From NCBI RefSeq assembly GCF_900497805.2, contig NW_020954570.1, positions 9,394,586 through 9,458,585 on the forward strand: a stretch of DNA of 64,000 bases, written 5' to 3'. The notes beneath the pieces were generated by a model, which had not been told where the DNA came from, ran no database searches, and worked only from the letters and a program-made list of their open reading frames with translations. Position 1 is the first letter of the stretch; each line of letters begins with the position of its first letter. The position numbers and the translations under genes were made by a program. Below are positions 33,780-44,885 of the stretch, piece after piece. Source of the stretch: Vombatus ursinus. Lineage: Eukaryota; Chordata; Mammalia; Diprotodontia; Vombatidae.

Positions 33780-35100
33780 ACAAAATATTTTGTTTCTTTT
33801 TACTCTCATGTTTGAATTTCAAAGTCTCTATATAGATCTGATCCTTTCATCACAAATGCTTAGAAGTTTACTATTTCTTTAAAGGTCCATTTCCCTCCAG
33901 TAAGGTTATTCTCAGGTTTGCTGGTTTATTCTTAGAATATTGTATTCCATACTCTCTATTTCTTCATTGCAGTAGCTTCTAAATCTTTTGTATTTCTCAC
34001 TGTGGTTCCTTGATAATGAATTCTTCCTTTCTGGCTTTTTGTATTTTTTTTTTTCAGAAGTCCTGCATGTTGGCTGCAACAGTCCTGGAAGATTTTTATT
34101 TTGGGGTTCCACTCAGGAGGTAACTGGCGAATTCTATTTTTACTTTGGCCTATTGTTTCAATGTTTTGACAATTTTCTTGAAATATGCTTACATAGGCTC
34201 TTTTGTTTTGTTTTTTTTTTTTGCTCATGGCTTCCAAATATTTCAATGAGTCATAAATTATTTCTCTCCATTATCTGTCTTCCAGGTCAGTTTTTTTAAT
34301 CTGATGTATGTACTTTCCCCTTATATTTTCAATCTTTTAACTCTTAAAAACAGTTCTTATTGTCTCCTGGAGTCATTAAATTCTGTTTGATACATTTTAA
34401 CAGGGAGTCTGTGACTTCAGTAAGGTTTTATAATTCTTGTACTGTGCTCTTAATTCTCTTTCCAAGTCTCTCCTCAGTTGCTTTTATTTTTTTCCATTTT
34501 TTCTATCACTCTAATTCCATTTATTCCAATTTATTCCAATTTTAATACAGTATTTAGGAAATAATTTTTGCTAGGAATTCTAATAGATTTTGTGGGCAAG
34601 TTATGTTTTTCTTTTAGGTTTTGATTATAGATGTTTTGGGAGCTATTCTACTCTTAGGGGTTTATGGGCATCACAGGCTTCATAATAATTGTTCTTTATC
34701 CTTTTTGTTTATTCATTTGTCTAGCCATTTGCACTGCCAACTTCCCTTGCTGGCCTAGCTGGGAGTGCTAGGAGCTGATTCTGTAATTCTGGACTCTTTG
34801 AGAGACTTCCTGCTCCCCCAACCCTCAGAACTGCTATTCTGGGTGGGAGGACTAAGTCTACTATCTGCCCTGGGACACCACATCCTCTGAGCTCTGGGCA
34901 TTGAGTCCACATTCCAGACCCCTCCTGGCAGTCCCAAGATACTTCTGAACCAGAGACTGAGTGTAAGATTAGTTCTGAGTATCCCCAGACTCAAAGCTCT
35001 GATCCATGAGTGTGCACTGCTGGCCCTCCTAGGAGATACCTTCCCACATGCCCCCACTATGTTGGCTTAGGCCCTGAGTTACTGTGTTCTCAGATCTAAG
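33780..35100 (-). mobile_element. Old L1 with 5' UTR and ORF1, no ORF2 adjoining
   Basis: Antisense ORF1 (about 33800-34700) shows 'aaagtctctatatagatctg', 'tccagtaaggttattctcag', 'aactctcaggaggtaactgg'-type blocks and coiled-coil sequence. A GC-rich 5' UTR follows (about 34700-35100). The ORF1 frame is broken many times. What should follow ORF1 on the minus strand is not L1 ORF2 but L2, so the copy is truncated there. Confidence 0.75.
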
Positions 35101-35825
35101 TGTCCTCTTACTGCTGTTTGTATTTCAAAGTTTCTACTCAGATCTAGTCTCTTTATCAGGGTTGCTTGGAAATCTGCTCCTTTACTCATGGTTCTTTTTC
35201 CCTCTGTAAGATTGTATTCATTTTTGCTGGGTGAACTGTTCTTGGTTACACCTCTATATCTTTTGCCTCTTCAAATAGCATATTTTAATCTCATGCCTTT
35301 ATAGTGGTAGTTGCTAAATCTTTTGTAATCCTAACTGTTTTTTGGAACCTGATTTTTTTTTTCCCCTGGCTACTGCAATATTTTCTCTTTGACCTGGAAG
35401 CTCTGGATTGGCTATAATATTCCTGGAAGTTTTCATTTGGGGGATTTTTTAAAGAAGATGATGAATTAATTATTTTTCTTTTTAATTTGCCTGAAGGTTG
35501 AAATAAATCTGAGTAGTCTTTTTTCTGATTTTTTTTTTGGTCTGATTTCTTGATATACGATATCCAATACCTATTTTATAATCATTATTTTCAGGTATTC
35601 TTTTAATTCTTAAATTATTTCTCTTTGATATCTTTTCCAGGCCACTTTTGTTTTTAATATGAAAAATCTTACATTTTCTTTTATTTTTTCAATCTTTTGA
35701 CTTCATTTTAATATTTTATGTTGTCTGATGGAGTCATTGGCTTCTATTTGATCCACTCTAATGTTCAAGGAGTCTGTTATCTGGGTAAGATGTTGTACCT
35801 CTTATATTAAACTACTGATTTTCCT
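35101..35825 (-). mobile_element. Second old L1 ORF1 fragment in tandem
   Basis: Antisense ORF1 again from its 3' end: 'gtatttcaaagtttctactc', 'aatctgctcctttactcatg', 'ttgctgggtgaactgttctt', 'ctctttgacctggaagctct', 'aatattcctggaagttttca', and coiled coil to about 35825. It abuts the 5' UTR of the previous copy in the same orientation. Confidence 0.8.
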
Positions 35826-35945
35826 TCAAAGTCTCATAGATTCCTAGAGCTAGAAAGAACTTGACAGAATACCGTCCAACCTCTCTTTTAATAGATGAAG
35901 AAATAGCACTAAGTTCTCAAGTCAGAAAGGTGGTTGAAATTTGGC
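35826..35945 (-). repeat. L3- or MIR3-like fragment
   Basis: 'gattcctagagctagaaaga', 'acttgacagaataccgtcca' and 'tttaatagatgaagaaatag' follow the motif order of old mammalian L3/MIR relics. Confidence 0.5.
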
Positions 35946-35950
35946 TTTAA

Positions 35951-36145
35951 TTGCAGTTTCTTCAGGATCAGCAGTGTCAGGATTTGGTAATGGTGACTCA
36001 AGACAAGAGGCAAATCAAGGCCTGGCTTCTTCGATCCCTCCAGGTACACCCTGGTTTTAGCTCATCTCACCTCGCTATCTGTGGCTTATCTTGTCCTATC
36101 ACGTATGCCACCATTTGGTTTATTCCATGGAGGTTTTCACAATGA
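35951..36145 (+). CDS. Unidentified 64-codon frame, possible exon
   Basis: An open frame in GC-richer sequence between repeats. Inside it, 35966-36043 (78 bases, 26 codons) is bordered by 'gcagtttcttcag' and by CAG then GTACAC, so it could be an exon in the same frame. The peptide is soluble-looking with DLVMVTQDKRQIKAWLLRSL. I recognise no family. It may equally be a worn repeat that I fail to identify. Confidence 0.2.
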   Translation: MQFLQDQQCQDLVMVTQDKRQIKAWLLRSLQVHPGFSSSHLAICGLSCPITYATIWFIPWRFSQ

Positions 36146-36334
36146 AGCCACAGGGTAAGGTGTCTGGGGAGAGGAAACATTCCTTAATCTTTAGTCAAAA
36201 TAAAGAAAACTTATTTTTAAAAACTATGTCTTAAACTAGGTGGGTATAAATCAAAAACTCCATTGTAAACCCATCCCTTATAGAGCGCTTCCATTTTTTC
36301 TTTCAGAGAAAAACTGAGGAAAATCAAGTTTAGT

Positions 36335-36745
36335 CAATTAATAGACATTACTTAAACATCTACTATGTGCCATGCAAAGAAAAGCAAAAGACAGTCACTC
36401 TTCTCAACAAGCTCACAATCTAATGGTAAAGAGAACATGAAAGGAACTACATATAAACTATATATAGGATAAATTAAAAATACTCAACAGAGGAAAGGCC
36501 TTGGAATTAAGAGGAATAGGAAAACGCTTCTTGCAGAAAGTGAGATTTTAGCTAGAATTTGAATAAGTCAGGGAACCCAGGAGGGCAAAGATGAGGAGGT
36601 AGAATATTCCATGCTTGGAGGACAGTCAGTAAAAATGCGATAGTTAGTGAGACTGAATGTCTGATTTAAGGAATGTCAAAAAGGTCAATGTACTTGATTG
36701 TTGAGTATGTGGGAGAGTGTAAATTATAAGTAGACCATTGTCCAT
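36335..36745 (-). mobile_element. L2 fragment
   Basis: Antisense L2: 'acatctactatgtgccatgc', 'caacaagctcacaatctaat', 'aaacgcttcttgcagaaagt', 'gagattttagctagaatttg', 'aatattccatgcttggagga'. Confidence 0.85.
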
Positions 36746-38173
36746 AGTAATTTGGCCTTGGGATGAAGTCTTCTCAGGGCCTTAGCTAGTTAAATCAAGA
36801 GAACAAGTATTTGGAGCTGAAGAAATGGTATTTTGTCCTTTCCTTAAGGCAGAGGCTGGTGCCTTAATTAGTTTAGTCTTTCTCCTCTTCCCTTGAAGGA
36901 AGGTGTTGGGTACTAGAAAAAATGGTACTGTTCCTCTTCCAGCAGGAGGCTGAAGACCAGACAGGAGACTCCAAAAACTGAATGCCTCCTGGAACCCCTG
37001 TTGCTCTTAGTAAGGAAAAACTAAGAGAGAAATACTTTAAAAAGAGAAAACAGTTCTATTAACTACCTTTCTTGGTTTAGTTACTGCTGCAAAGGAGGTT
37101 AGAGATTGTCACAGGAATTATTACTACTAAGAAGGAGAAAGGTTTACAAAAGAGGAGTTCAAATTATACGAAATGTGGTATCTCAGGGCACTCATACTTG
37201 ACTGCCTTTTACTCCCTTAGAAAGTGAAGGAAGAATATTAAATTGCAGCTGTGCCTTTTCAAACTGAGGGCTCCATTTAGGAATTTGATGTACCACCATT
37301 AAAGATGGAGTTTCTGAAGGGTACAAATGAGTTTGTTAGGCTGCAATTTGTCCTTTTCTAGAACAATCTACCACCTCTCTGCTGCTCCACATGTGGTATA
37401 TTACACGTATAAATCATAAGCTTCATACATGTATATTTATGAATGGAGCCAACACAGAGGTTTAAGCATCGCTGTCCCAGACAAATTGTGTATTGGTTTC
37501 CTTGGTGTCATGTTCTTGACAAGTAGTTCTGTAATTCTAGTGCATTTCTCACATTTACCTCCACATAGAAAGAATATTTGACTCTTTGGGTATGTCAAAC
37601 TCAGACTACAATTAAATGTCTCAGTCTTTCTGTTGCCCAGCTGTATGAGATGAGGGAAGGGTGGGAAACATGTGCTTTGTAAATTCCCTACTATTAAAAA
37701 AAAAAACTTCAGAGTGTCTTATGCTTCATTGGGACTTTGGCCCTCAAGGAACGGGCACTGGAAGAAAACATTTTTAGCATCAATTTCAAGCAGGAGAAAA
37801 TTGAATGAAATGAAGTTTGATATATGGAACCATTTCCATAATTTCCTTTAAATTGAATCATGAGAAAGGTCACTTTAAATATACAAATGGAAGAGGCCGA
37901 AATACTCCCAACAATCTGAATAGAAACAGATATGTCTTCCAGTTTGCAACCCAGACAACAAGGCAGGATACAGTGTAATGAAGGGCTCCTCATTTTAATA
38001 TTTTTTGATTTGATAGTTTATCTCTTTGCATGGCTTACATTTTTTGGATGAATGCATGAAAAAAAAACATTTGATGCTAGCTTAGGAAATATCTAGAAAG
38101 TGTGCATCTAACTTCATCAAGCAGAATGATTATATGAAATTATCCTTATATTCAAATACCACATTAGAACTAC
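36746..38173. other. Sequence with few recognisable repeats
   Basis: About 1.4 kb without an identified family. Open frames, for example the 94-codon minus-strand frame at 37709-37993, have no domain-like character. This is one of the longer repeat-poor stretches in the window. Confidence 0.45.
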
Positions 38174-38185
38174 AAGGCTTCAGAT

Positions 38186-38284
38186 TTTTTTTTTTGTGTT
38201 TTGTTTTTTTTTGGTGAGGCAATGGGGGTTAAGTGACTTGCCCAGGGTCACATAGTTAGTATCAAGTGTCTGAGGCTGGATTCG
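38186..38284 (-). mobile_element. 5'-truncated short SINE with TSD
   Basis: The minus strand reads 'ctgaggctggattcg' in complement, through 'gtgaccctgggcaagtcact', to an A-rich tail. Only the 3' two thirds are present. A perfect 12-bp repeat, 'aaggcttcagat', lies at 38174-38185 and 38285-38296. Confidence 0.92.
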
Positions 38285-39117
38285 AAGGCTTCAGATAGTT
38301 TTGCTAATACGTATTTACAGTTCTGTTGCACCAGCAGCTTTCATATATGCTGCTAACAATATAAAATAAAAATTACTATTATGACTGCTTATTTAAGTCC
38401 TATTTGAAATTTGATCTGCAAAATTAACACAAACATGCTATCATGAAACATAGATATTCTCCTACACTAGTCTGACAAAGAAGGGTCTATATTTTTAGGA
38501 ACTATGTTCATCAGTGAGATTTCTTTGAGTCAATATATTATTGTAATTAAAATAAAAATCTCATAGACTTCTTATACTTCCTGATACTGGAAAAGGTATC
38601 AATTAGCAACATTGTCGTCCACTATCCAGTCCTGAGTTGCAAATCCAGGGTAGACTGAGGAGGGTACTGGTGATGTAGGTTCAGTAGTTGCAGATCTAAG
38701 CAGTGTACCTAAAGAGGAGTAGTTTAAAAATCAATCACAAGCAGTATGGCTGAAGCCTACAGAAAAATAGTCAAGGCAAGAATCCCAGATGAAAGGGAAG
38801 CCTACAGTTCTGTAACTCTGAGCCAACAGAGCTTTCCAGGTAGCTGACAGTGGCTGAGTCCCCAACAGGCTACAATTACTCAGACACAAATACAGGTCAG
38901 GAATTTGCAGACCTCAGCCTATGGTGTAAGAAGAAGGGAAACTGATTAGATGTTGTACTGGATCAGACTACTTTGGGAGCATGACATCTTGAAGGTCCCC
39001 AACCTGAGAGGTTCCTGAGATACTGAAATGACACAACACTTAACACCCCCAAGAAAACTGCAAGAGAACTATCCTAAACCTTCTCTCTAAAAGTACACAG
39101 AGTTTAGCCCAAACATC

Positions 39118-40110
39118 ATGTCTGAAGTCAGGAAGTTGGTTGGATGAGAGAGCAAACCAAACATAATCCCACTATAAAATGCAATTATGATAATGAGAAG
39201 CTCAAGACAGAAATCCTGGGAAAAAAAAAGAATAACTCCAAAACATCTGAAAGCAAAGACTCAAAGAAATACACACCTTGAACATCCAGAATACACACCT
39301 AAAAATTCAATCAGAATTTCTGGAAGAGATGAAGCAAGAACTAAAAGAAAAAAAGAGTTTGAGAATTTCTTTATCAATAAAATAAAAGCACTACATGACA
39401 AAAACAGAAAAAGAAATGAATTATGGAAGAAAGAATTGAAAAGGGAATTAAAACCTTAGCACAAGAGGTACAAAAACGTTCATAAGCTACAAATGCTATG
39501 ACAATTAGAATGGACCAAATAGAAGCCTATGACACAACCAACAACATTAGTTAAAAATCAAAAGAGTGAAAAAAGATAGAAGAAAATGTAAGGCATTACA
39601 CAACAAAAACAAGTGACTGGGGGAAAAAGATCAAGGAGAGATATTTTAAGAATGATTTGACAACCTGAATATCTTGACAAAAAAAAGTCTAGACATTATA
39701 TTTCAAGAATCTTGAAGGAAAACCACCCATATCTCTTTGAACAAGAAAGCAAATTGGGCATAAAAGGAATCCATCGGTCATCTTCTGAAAGAAAATCCAA
39801 AATGAAAACTCCCAGAAATGTTAGAGTGAAATACACATATCACAAGCAGCTAGAAAGAAAGAATTCAAATGCCAAGGAATTGTACTCAGGATCACACATG
39901 ATTTAGCAACCACAACAATAAAGGTGCAAAGTGTTTGGAATACCGTATTCTGGAACACAGATGATATAGGTTTGCGGCTAAGACAACTTATCCAGAAAAA
40001 CTAAGTATAATTTCATGTGGGTAGGAGGGGGTATGGAGAGATGGACCTTTAAGGAAATATAGAACTTCTAAGTATTCCTGTTATGAGTTAACAGAAACCT
40101 TAAAAGATAA
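39118..40110 (+). pseudogene. L1 ORF1 remnant of copy D
   Basis: The start ATG at 39118 reads MSEVRKLVG, then the frame breaks early. The longest intact piece (39187-39459) carries AKTQRNTHLEHPEYTPKNSI and SGRDEARTKRKKEFENFF, an N-terminal region not seen in copies A, B or C. The later part (39712-39906) has KENHPYLFEQESKLGIKGIH, SSSERKSKMKTPRNV and KQLERKNSN, which align with the RRM/C-terminal half of ORF1 in copy A. So the element shares the C-terminal half but has a different N-terminal half. Several frame changes make it inactive. Confidence 0.75.
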
Positions 40111-40466
40111 ACTTAAATGACCACTGATAAAGGACTATAAACAAGGACAATCTACTTATATTCTAATATAAGATGATATATATGCCCCCTCTGAATCCTA
40201 TCACCATTAGAGGTCATAGAGGGAGCCTAATTAGACATAATCTGAATAGTTCTGTTATGTCTTGATGATCTTAAGAAAGGAATGGAAGGAGAAGGAAGGT
40301 GAAAAACAAGATGGTAGTGGTGGGTGCAGGAGAGGCAGAAGGTTAGGGGGAAATTACCTCATATAATCCGAGTGTGAAAGTAGACAGCTATACAAAAAAA
40401 AAAAAAAGACAAGGGGATGAGATGACACTTGAACCTCACTCTCATCTGAAGCATTCAAAGGATGGA

Positions 40467-40493
40467 AACACACACACACACACACACACACAC
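40467..40493. repeat. (AC)n microsatellite in L1 spacer
   Basis: About 13 AC units lie in the ORF1-to-3' spacer of copy D. Simple repeats occupy the same spacer in copies A, B and C. Confidence 0.95.
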
Positions 40494-42164
40494 TCCCTTT
40501 AATATATTTGGGCATCAAAATATGTTTCATTCAACAGGGAAATAAGAGAGGAAAGGGGGAAGAGGGAAGTAGAGGGAGGATGATATAAGGGAAGACTTAA
40601 GTCTAAGCAAAGCAAACCCACTAAAGATATATACAAGTATTTAAAGTTATTCTTGAGGTGACAAAGAATAGGAATGTCAGAGGGTGCTCTTAAATTGGGG
40701 AATGGCTAAACAAGTTATTGTATATAAACATGAAGAAATATTATGGTATAAGAAATACTGAAAGGGATGGTTTCTTTTTTTAATCTTTATTATTATTTAT
40801 TTTTAACATTCTTTCCTTTTTAAAATTTGAATTTCTGATTCTCTCCCTCCTTCCCATTCCTCTTCCACTTACTGAGAAGGCCATCAAAATGATATCAATT
40901 ATAAATATGAAATCATGCAAAACATATTCCCATATTAGCCATACTGAAAAAAAACTAAAGTGAGAAAATACTTCAATTCGCACTCAGATTTTATCAGTTG
41001 TCTCTCTCCCTTTCAGGAGGTGAATAGCATTTTTTCATCATGAGTCCTTTGGAATTATCTTAGATTACTGTATTGATCAGAGTAGCCAAGTTTTTCATAG
41101 TTGATTGTCATAACAACATTACTGTCACTATGCACAATGATCTAGTTCTCACTTCACTTTGCATCAGTTCATATAGGTCTTTCTATGTTTTTTTTTGAAC
41201 CACCCCCTCATCATTTCTTGTAGCACTACAGTACTCTATTATAATCATATGTCACAACTTAGCCATTTCCCAATTGATGGTCATCCCGTCAATGTCCAAT
41301 TCTTTGCCCCCACAAAAAGAGCTGCTATAAATGTTTTTCTTTGATCTCTTTAGGATATACACCTAGTAGTGGTATTGCTGGATTGAAGAGTATGCACAGT
41401 TTTATAGCCCTTTGGGCATAGTTTGAGATTGTTCTCCAGGATGGTTGGACTAGTTCACTACTTCAACCAAGAGTTCATAAATTTTCCCTAATTTTTTCCT
41501 ATTTTCCCTAATCCTCTCAAGCATTTGTCATTTCTTATAGTTGTGAAGTGGTAGTTCAAAGTTGTTTTAATTTGCCTTTCTCTAATCCATATTGATTTAG
41601 AACATTTTTTAATATGACAACAGACAGCTCTGATTTCTTCTTCTGAAAACTGCCTGCTTGTATCATTTGACCATTTATCAATTGGGGAATAATTCTTATT
41701 TTTGTAAATTTGACACAGTTACCTATATATTTGAGAAGTGAGACCTTTATCAGAGAAACTGGCTGTGAATTTTTTTTAATATTACTTCATTGTCTATGGG
41801 ACTTTTATCAAAATGTAGTTTGATTATCTCTTTCACTTAAGTCTATTTTTCTTTTTGCTTTGTCTGAGATCACAGTTGTCACCCCTGCCCTCTTCACTTC
41901 AGTTGAAGGATAATAGACTTTGCTCCAGCCCTACATTTCAACTCTGTGTGTGTCTTTTTGTCCCGAGTGTGTCTCTTATACACAACATATGGCTGGATCC
42001 CGATTCCCAATCCACTCCATTATTTGCTTCTGTTCTATGGGTTAGCTCTTCCCATTCAAATTTGCAGTTATGATTACTTACTGCATATTTCTCACCATTC
42101 CATTTTTCTGTTTATCTTTCTCTCTTTTATTTATTCTGTCATTCCTCAAAAATGTCTTGCTTCA

Positions 42165-42334
42165 GGGGGCAGCTAGGTGGCACAGTGGATAGAGCACCGG
42201 CCCTAAAGTCAGAAAGATCTGAGTTCAAATGTGGCCTCTGACCAAACACTTGACACTTACTAGCTGTGTGACCCTGGGCAAGTTACTTAACCCCAACTGC
42301 CTAAAAAAAATTAATACAAAAAATTAATATAAAA
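42165..42334 (+). mobile_element. Short tRNA-derived SINE inside L1 copy B
   Basis: 'gggggcagctaggtggcaca', 'gaccaaacacttgacactta', 'gtgtgaccctgggcaagtta', then an A-rich tail 42303-42334 containing TTAAT units. Instead of returning to copy B after its tail, it runs directly into an inverted L1 piece (42335-42615). The six bases 'tgcttc' occur at both outer borders of the combined insertion (42158-42163 and 42615-42620). Confidence 0.93.
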
Positions 42335-42615
42335 TCAAATGATACAAACAGGCAGTTTTCAGAAGAAGAAATCAGAGCTGTCTGTTGTCATATTAAAAAT
42401 GTTCTAAATCAATATGGATTAGAGAAAGACAAATTAAAACAACTTTGAACTACCACTTCACAACTATAAGAAATGACAAATGCTTGAGAGGATTAGGGAG
42501 AATAGGAAAAAATTAGGGAAAATTTATGAACTCTTGGTTGAAGTAGTGAACTAATCCAACCATTCTGGAGAACAATCTCAAACTATGCCCAAAGGGCTAT
42601 AAAACTGTGCATACT
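42335..42615 (+). repeat. Inverted duplicate of L1 segment 41389-41670
   Basis: This 281-bp block is the reverse complement of 41389-41670 with five substitutions and one single-base indel (about 98% identity). Both arms share lesions absent from other L1 copies in the window, for example 'ttagggaaaatttatgaact' and 'cttggttgaagtagtgaact', so one was copied from the other. Spacing between arms is about 660 bp. Confidence 0.93.
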
Positions 42616-42736
42616 GCTTCTGACCACTGCCTCCTCCAATCTGCTCTCCATCTTATCATCCTCACCCCTATAACTTTTATATCCTTCCCCTCCTATCTCC
42701 CTATTAGAAAAAATAGATCTCTCTACCCAACTGAGT

Positions 42737-42808
42737 GTGTATATGTGTATACATACACACACACATATATACATATACATATACATATACACACATATAC
42801 ATATATTG
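42737..42808. repeat. (GT)n/(CA)n/(TA)n microsatellite
   Basis: 'gtgtgtatatgtgtatacat' followed by CACA and ATATAC units, in the ORF1-ORF2 spacer of copy B. Confidence 0.9.
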
Positions 42809-43144
42809 TCCCCATCCACTATACAAGATCTTTGTTGTGGTCCTCCATTATATGAGAAAATTTGCCCCATTCTATTTCTCCCTTCCCCCTTCTCACCTTG
42901 CTTCCCTCTCTCTCCTCTCTAATTTTTTTTTTAGATCATTCCAATATAATTGATTCAGACCCATGTCTTCTGTCTATGCAGAGCCCTTCTAACTGCCCTG
43001 ATAAAGATAAAGTTCTTAGGAGTTACACATATCCCCTTCTCATATAGGAATGTAAATAGTTTAACTCCATTGAGTCTCTTATGATTTCTCTTTCATGTTT
43101 ATTTTTTGTGCTTTTTTTTTAATCTTGTGCTTGAATGTCAAATT

Positions 43145-44150
43145 TTCTATTCGGCTCTGGTATTTTCATCAAGAATGCTTAGAAGTCCTCTATTTCACTA
43201 AATATCCATTTCCCCCCAAAAGGATTATACTTAGATTCACTTGGTAGATTATTCTTGGTTATAATCCTAGTTCCTTTGCCCTCGAGAATATCATATTCTA
43301 AGTCCTTTATTCCTTTAACATGGAAGCTGCTAAATCTTATGTGATCCTGACTGACTCCATGATATTTTAATTGTTCTTTTCTGGCTGCTTGCAATATTTC
43401 CTCCTTGACCCAAGAGCTCTGGAATTTAACTATAATATTCATGGGAGTTTTCATTTTGGGATCTCTTTCAGGAGGTAATTGGTGGATCCTTTCAATTTCT
43501 ATTTTACCCTCTCAATCTAAAATATTAGGCAGTCTTCCTGTGAAACAATTTCTTGAAATATTATGTCTAGGATATTTTTATTATTATGGCTTTCAGACAG
43601 TCCAATGATTCTTAAATTATTTCTCCTTAATGCATTTTCCAGATCAGTTGTTTTTCCAATGAAATATTTCACATTTTCTTCCACATTTTCATTCTTTTGA
43701 CTTTGTTTTATTGTTTCTTAAAGTCTCATGAAATGATTAGCTTCTACTTGCTCAATTCTAATTTCTAAGGAATTATTTTCTTCAGTGACCTTTTGTACCT
43801 CCTTTTCCATTTGGCTAATTCTACTTTTAGAGGAGTTCTTTTCTTCAGTAAATTTTTGTGCCTTCTTTACCATTAGGCCAATTATGTCTTTTAAGATGAT
43901 AGTTTCTTCAGTATTTTTTTTGTTCCTCTTTTACCAAGTTGTTAATTTTCTTTTTATAATTTTCTTGTGTCAATCTCATTTTTTTTTACCAATTTTCTCT
44001 ACCATTATTATCTCTTTAACTATTCCAGGAATTCTTACTGGCCTTGGTTCTAATTATCATTTTTATTTGAGACTTTGCTTGTAACTATTTTCATATTGCT
44101 GTCTGTTTCTAAGTTTATGTCCTGGTCTTCCCTGTCACACAGTGGTTTGC
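43145..44150 (-). pseudogene. L1 ORF1 remnant of copy B
   Basis: Same ORF1 type as copy A. The best-kept piece (43179-43454) reads VKFQSSWVKEEILQAARKEQ, then LPSESKYNPFGGKWIFSEIE, the C-terminal nucleic-acid-binding domain. The coiled-coil half (about 43700-44000) is recognisable only in pieces. About five or more frame changes and stops. Inactive. Confidence 0.8.
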
Positions 44151-44874
44151 TCATTTTCATAGCCTATTTCTTTACTTTGAACTTTATGTTAAAATTGGGC
44201 TTTGCTCACCTGGTAGTGGGGAGGCACTATACCAAGATTCATGTTTTTTCATGGTGCTATTTTCAGAGCTAGTTCTGAGGATCTGCAAGGTTTTGGTGCT
44301 TCCAAGGCAGTGTAATCCCGGGAAAGCTAGGGTCACTGCTCTGCATTCTGGTCTTTACCCATGAAGTGCCTCTGATCCACTGATGCCACAAGTCCTCTTG
44401 GATCTGGAACTGTGACCATAGCCTTTGCTTCCTTGTGACTAATCAAAAGCATTCCTTTCCATCCTGGAACTGCTACCCAGAATTGTTTATGGGCAATAGA
44501 GTTGCCAATCAGTGCCAGCTGCACCCAGTGCCAGCAAAGGGTCCCCTGTAATCTATCTCTGACCGGTTGTCTGACCCTCTTACAATCTCTAGGCTGAAAG
44601 CTCCTGAAGTTGCTGGTGATATTATTGAGATCCTCTCCAAAGCCCACTGCTGGTGCTCTTGCTGAGTTCTGTGCCTAAGCCCACTCTAATGTTACAGACC
44701 TCTCCTATAAACCTACTAACTTGTCTTAGACTGGAAAAATGTCTCCCTCTGACTGTTTCTTCTGATGCTCCAAAATTTGATTTGAGGTATTATTTTATAG
44801 TTGTTTGGAGGGGAATATTGGTTGAGTTCATCTGGGTCCCAGCCTGTACTCTACCATCTTGGCTCTGACCTTGA
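44151..44874 (-). promoter_or_regulatory. L1 5' UTR/promoter with YY1-like box, copy B
   Basis: GC-richer block upstream of ORF1. The first 25 bases on the minus strand contain CCAAGATGGT (44853-44862 in complement), a YY1-type site at the same place as in copy A. A 104-codon open frame runs in the element's sense direction within this UTR (44333-44647). Confidence 0.65.
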
Positions 44875-44885
44875 GATGGTTTCTT

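Larger units (their letters stand above)
38600..40765 (+). mobile_element. L1 lacking ORF2, copy D, left part
   Basis: 5' UTR (about 38600-39117), ORF1 (from the ATG at 39118), a purine-rich spacer with an (AC)n run (to about 40630), then directly the last part of L1: 'tgctcttaaattggggaatg' and 'gaagaaatattatggtataa'. Endonuclease and reverse transcriptase are absent. Copy D is interrupted at 40766 by copy B and resumes at 44886. Confidence 0.85.
40777..44874 (-). mobile_element. L1 copy B: both ends present, ORF2 core deleted
   Basis: On the minus strand: 5' end at about 44874 ('gagccaagatggtagag'), 5' UTR, ORF1 (about 44150-43140), purine spacer (43140-42620), endonuclease start (42150-41800), then directly the C-terminal end of ORF2 and the 3' UTR (41790-40777). 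Roughly 2 kb of reverse-transcriptase sequence is missing. A perfect 11-bp target duplication, 'gatggtttctt', flanks it at 40766-40776 and 44875-44885, inside the 3' UTR of copy D. A 451-bp insertion (42164-42614) is listed separately. ORF1 carries many breaks. Confidence 0.92.

Noticed and set aside
37709-37993. 94-codon minus-strand frame
   Set aside because: Composition looks random, it is not accompanied by other signals, and the flanks are anonymous.
41780-41810. Splicing of the L1 RNA as cause of the ORF2 loss in copy B, and likewise in A and E
   Set aside because: At the junctions I could place I see no GT…AG remnants or consistent splice borders, so simple deletion or template jumping fits better.
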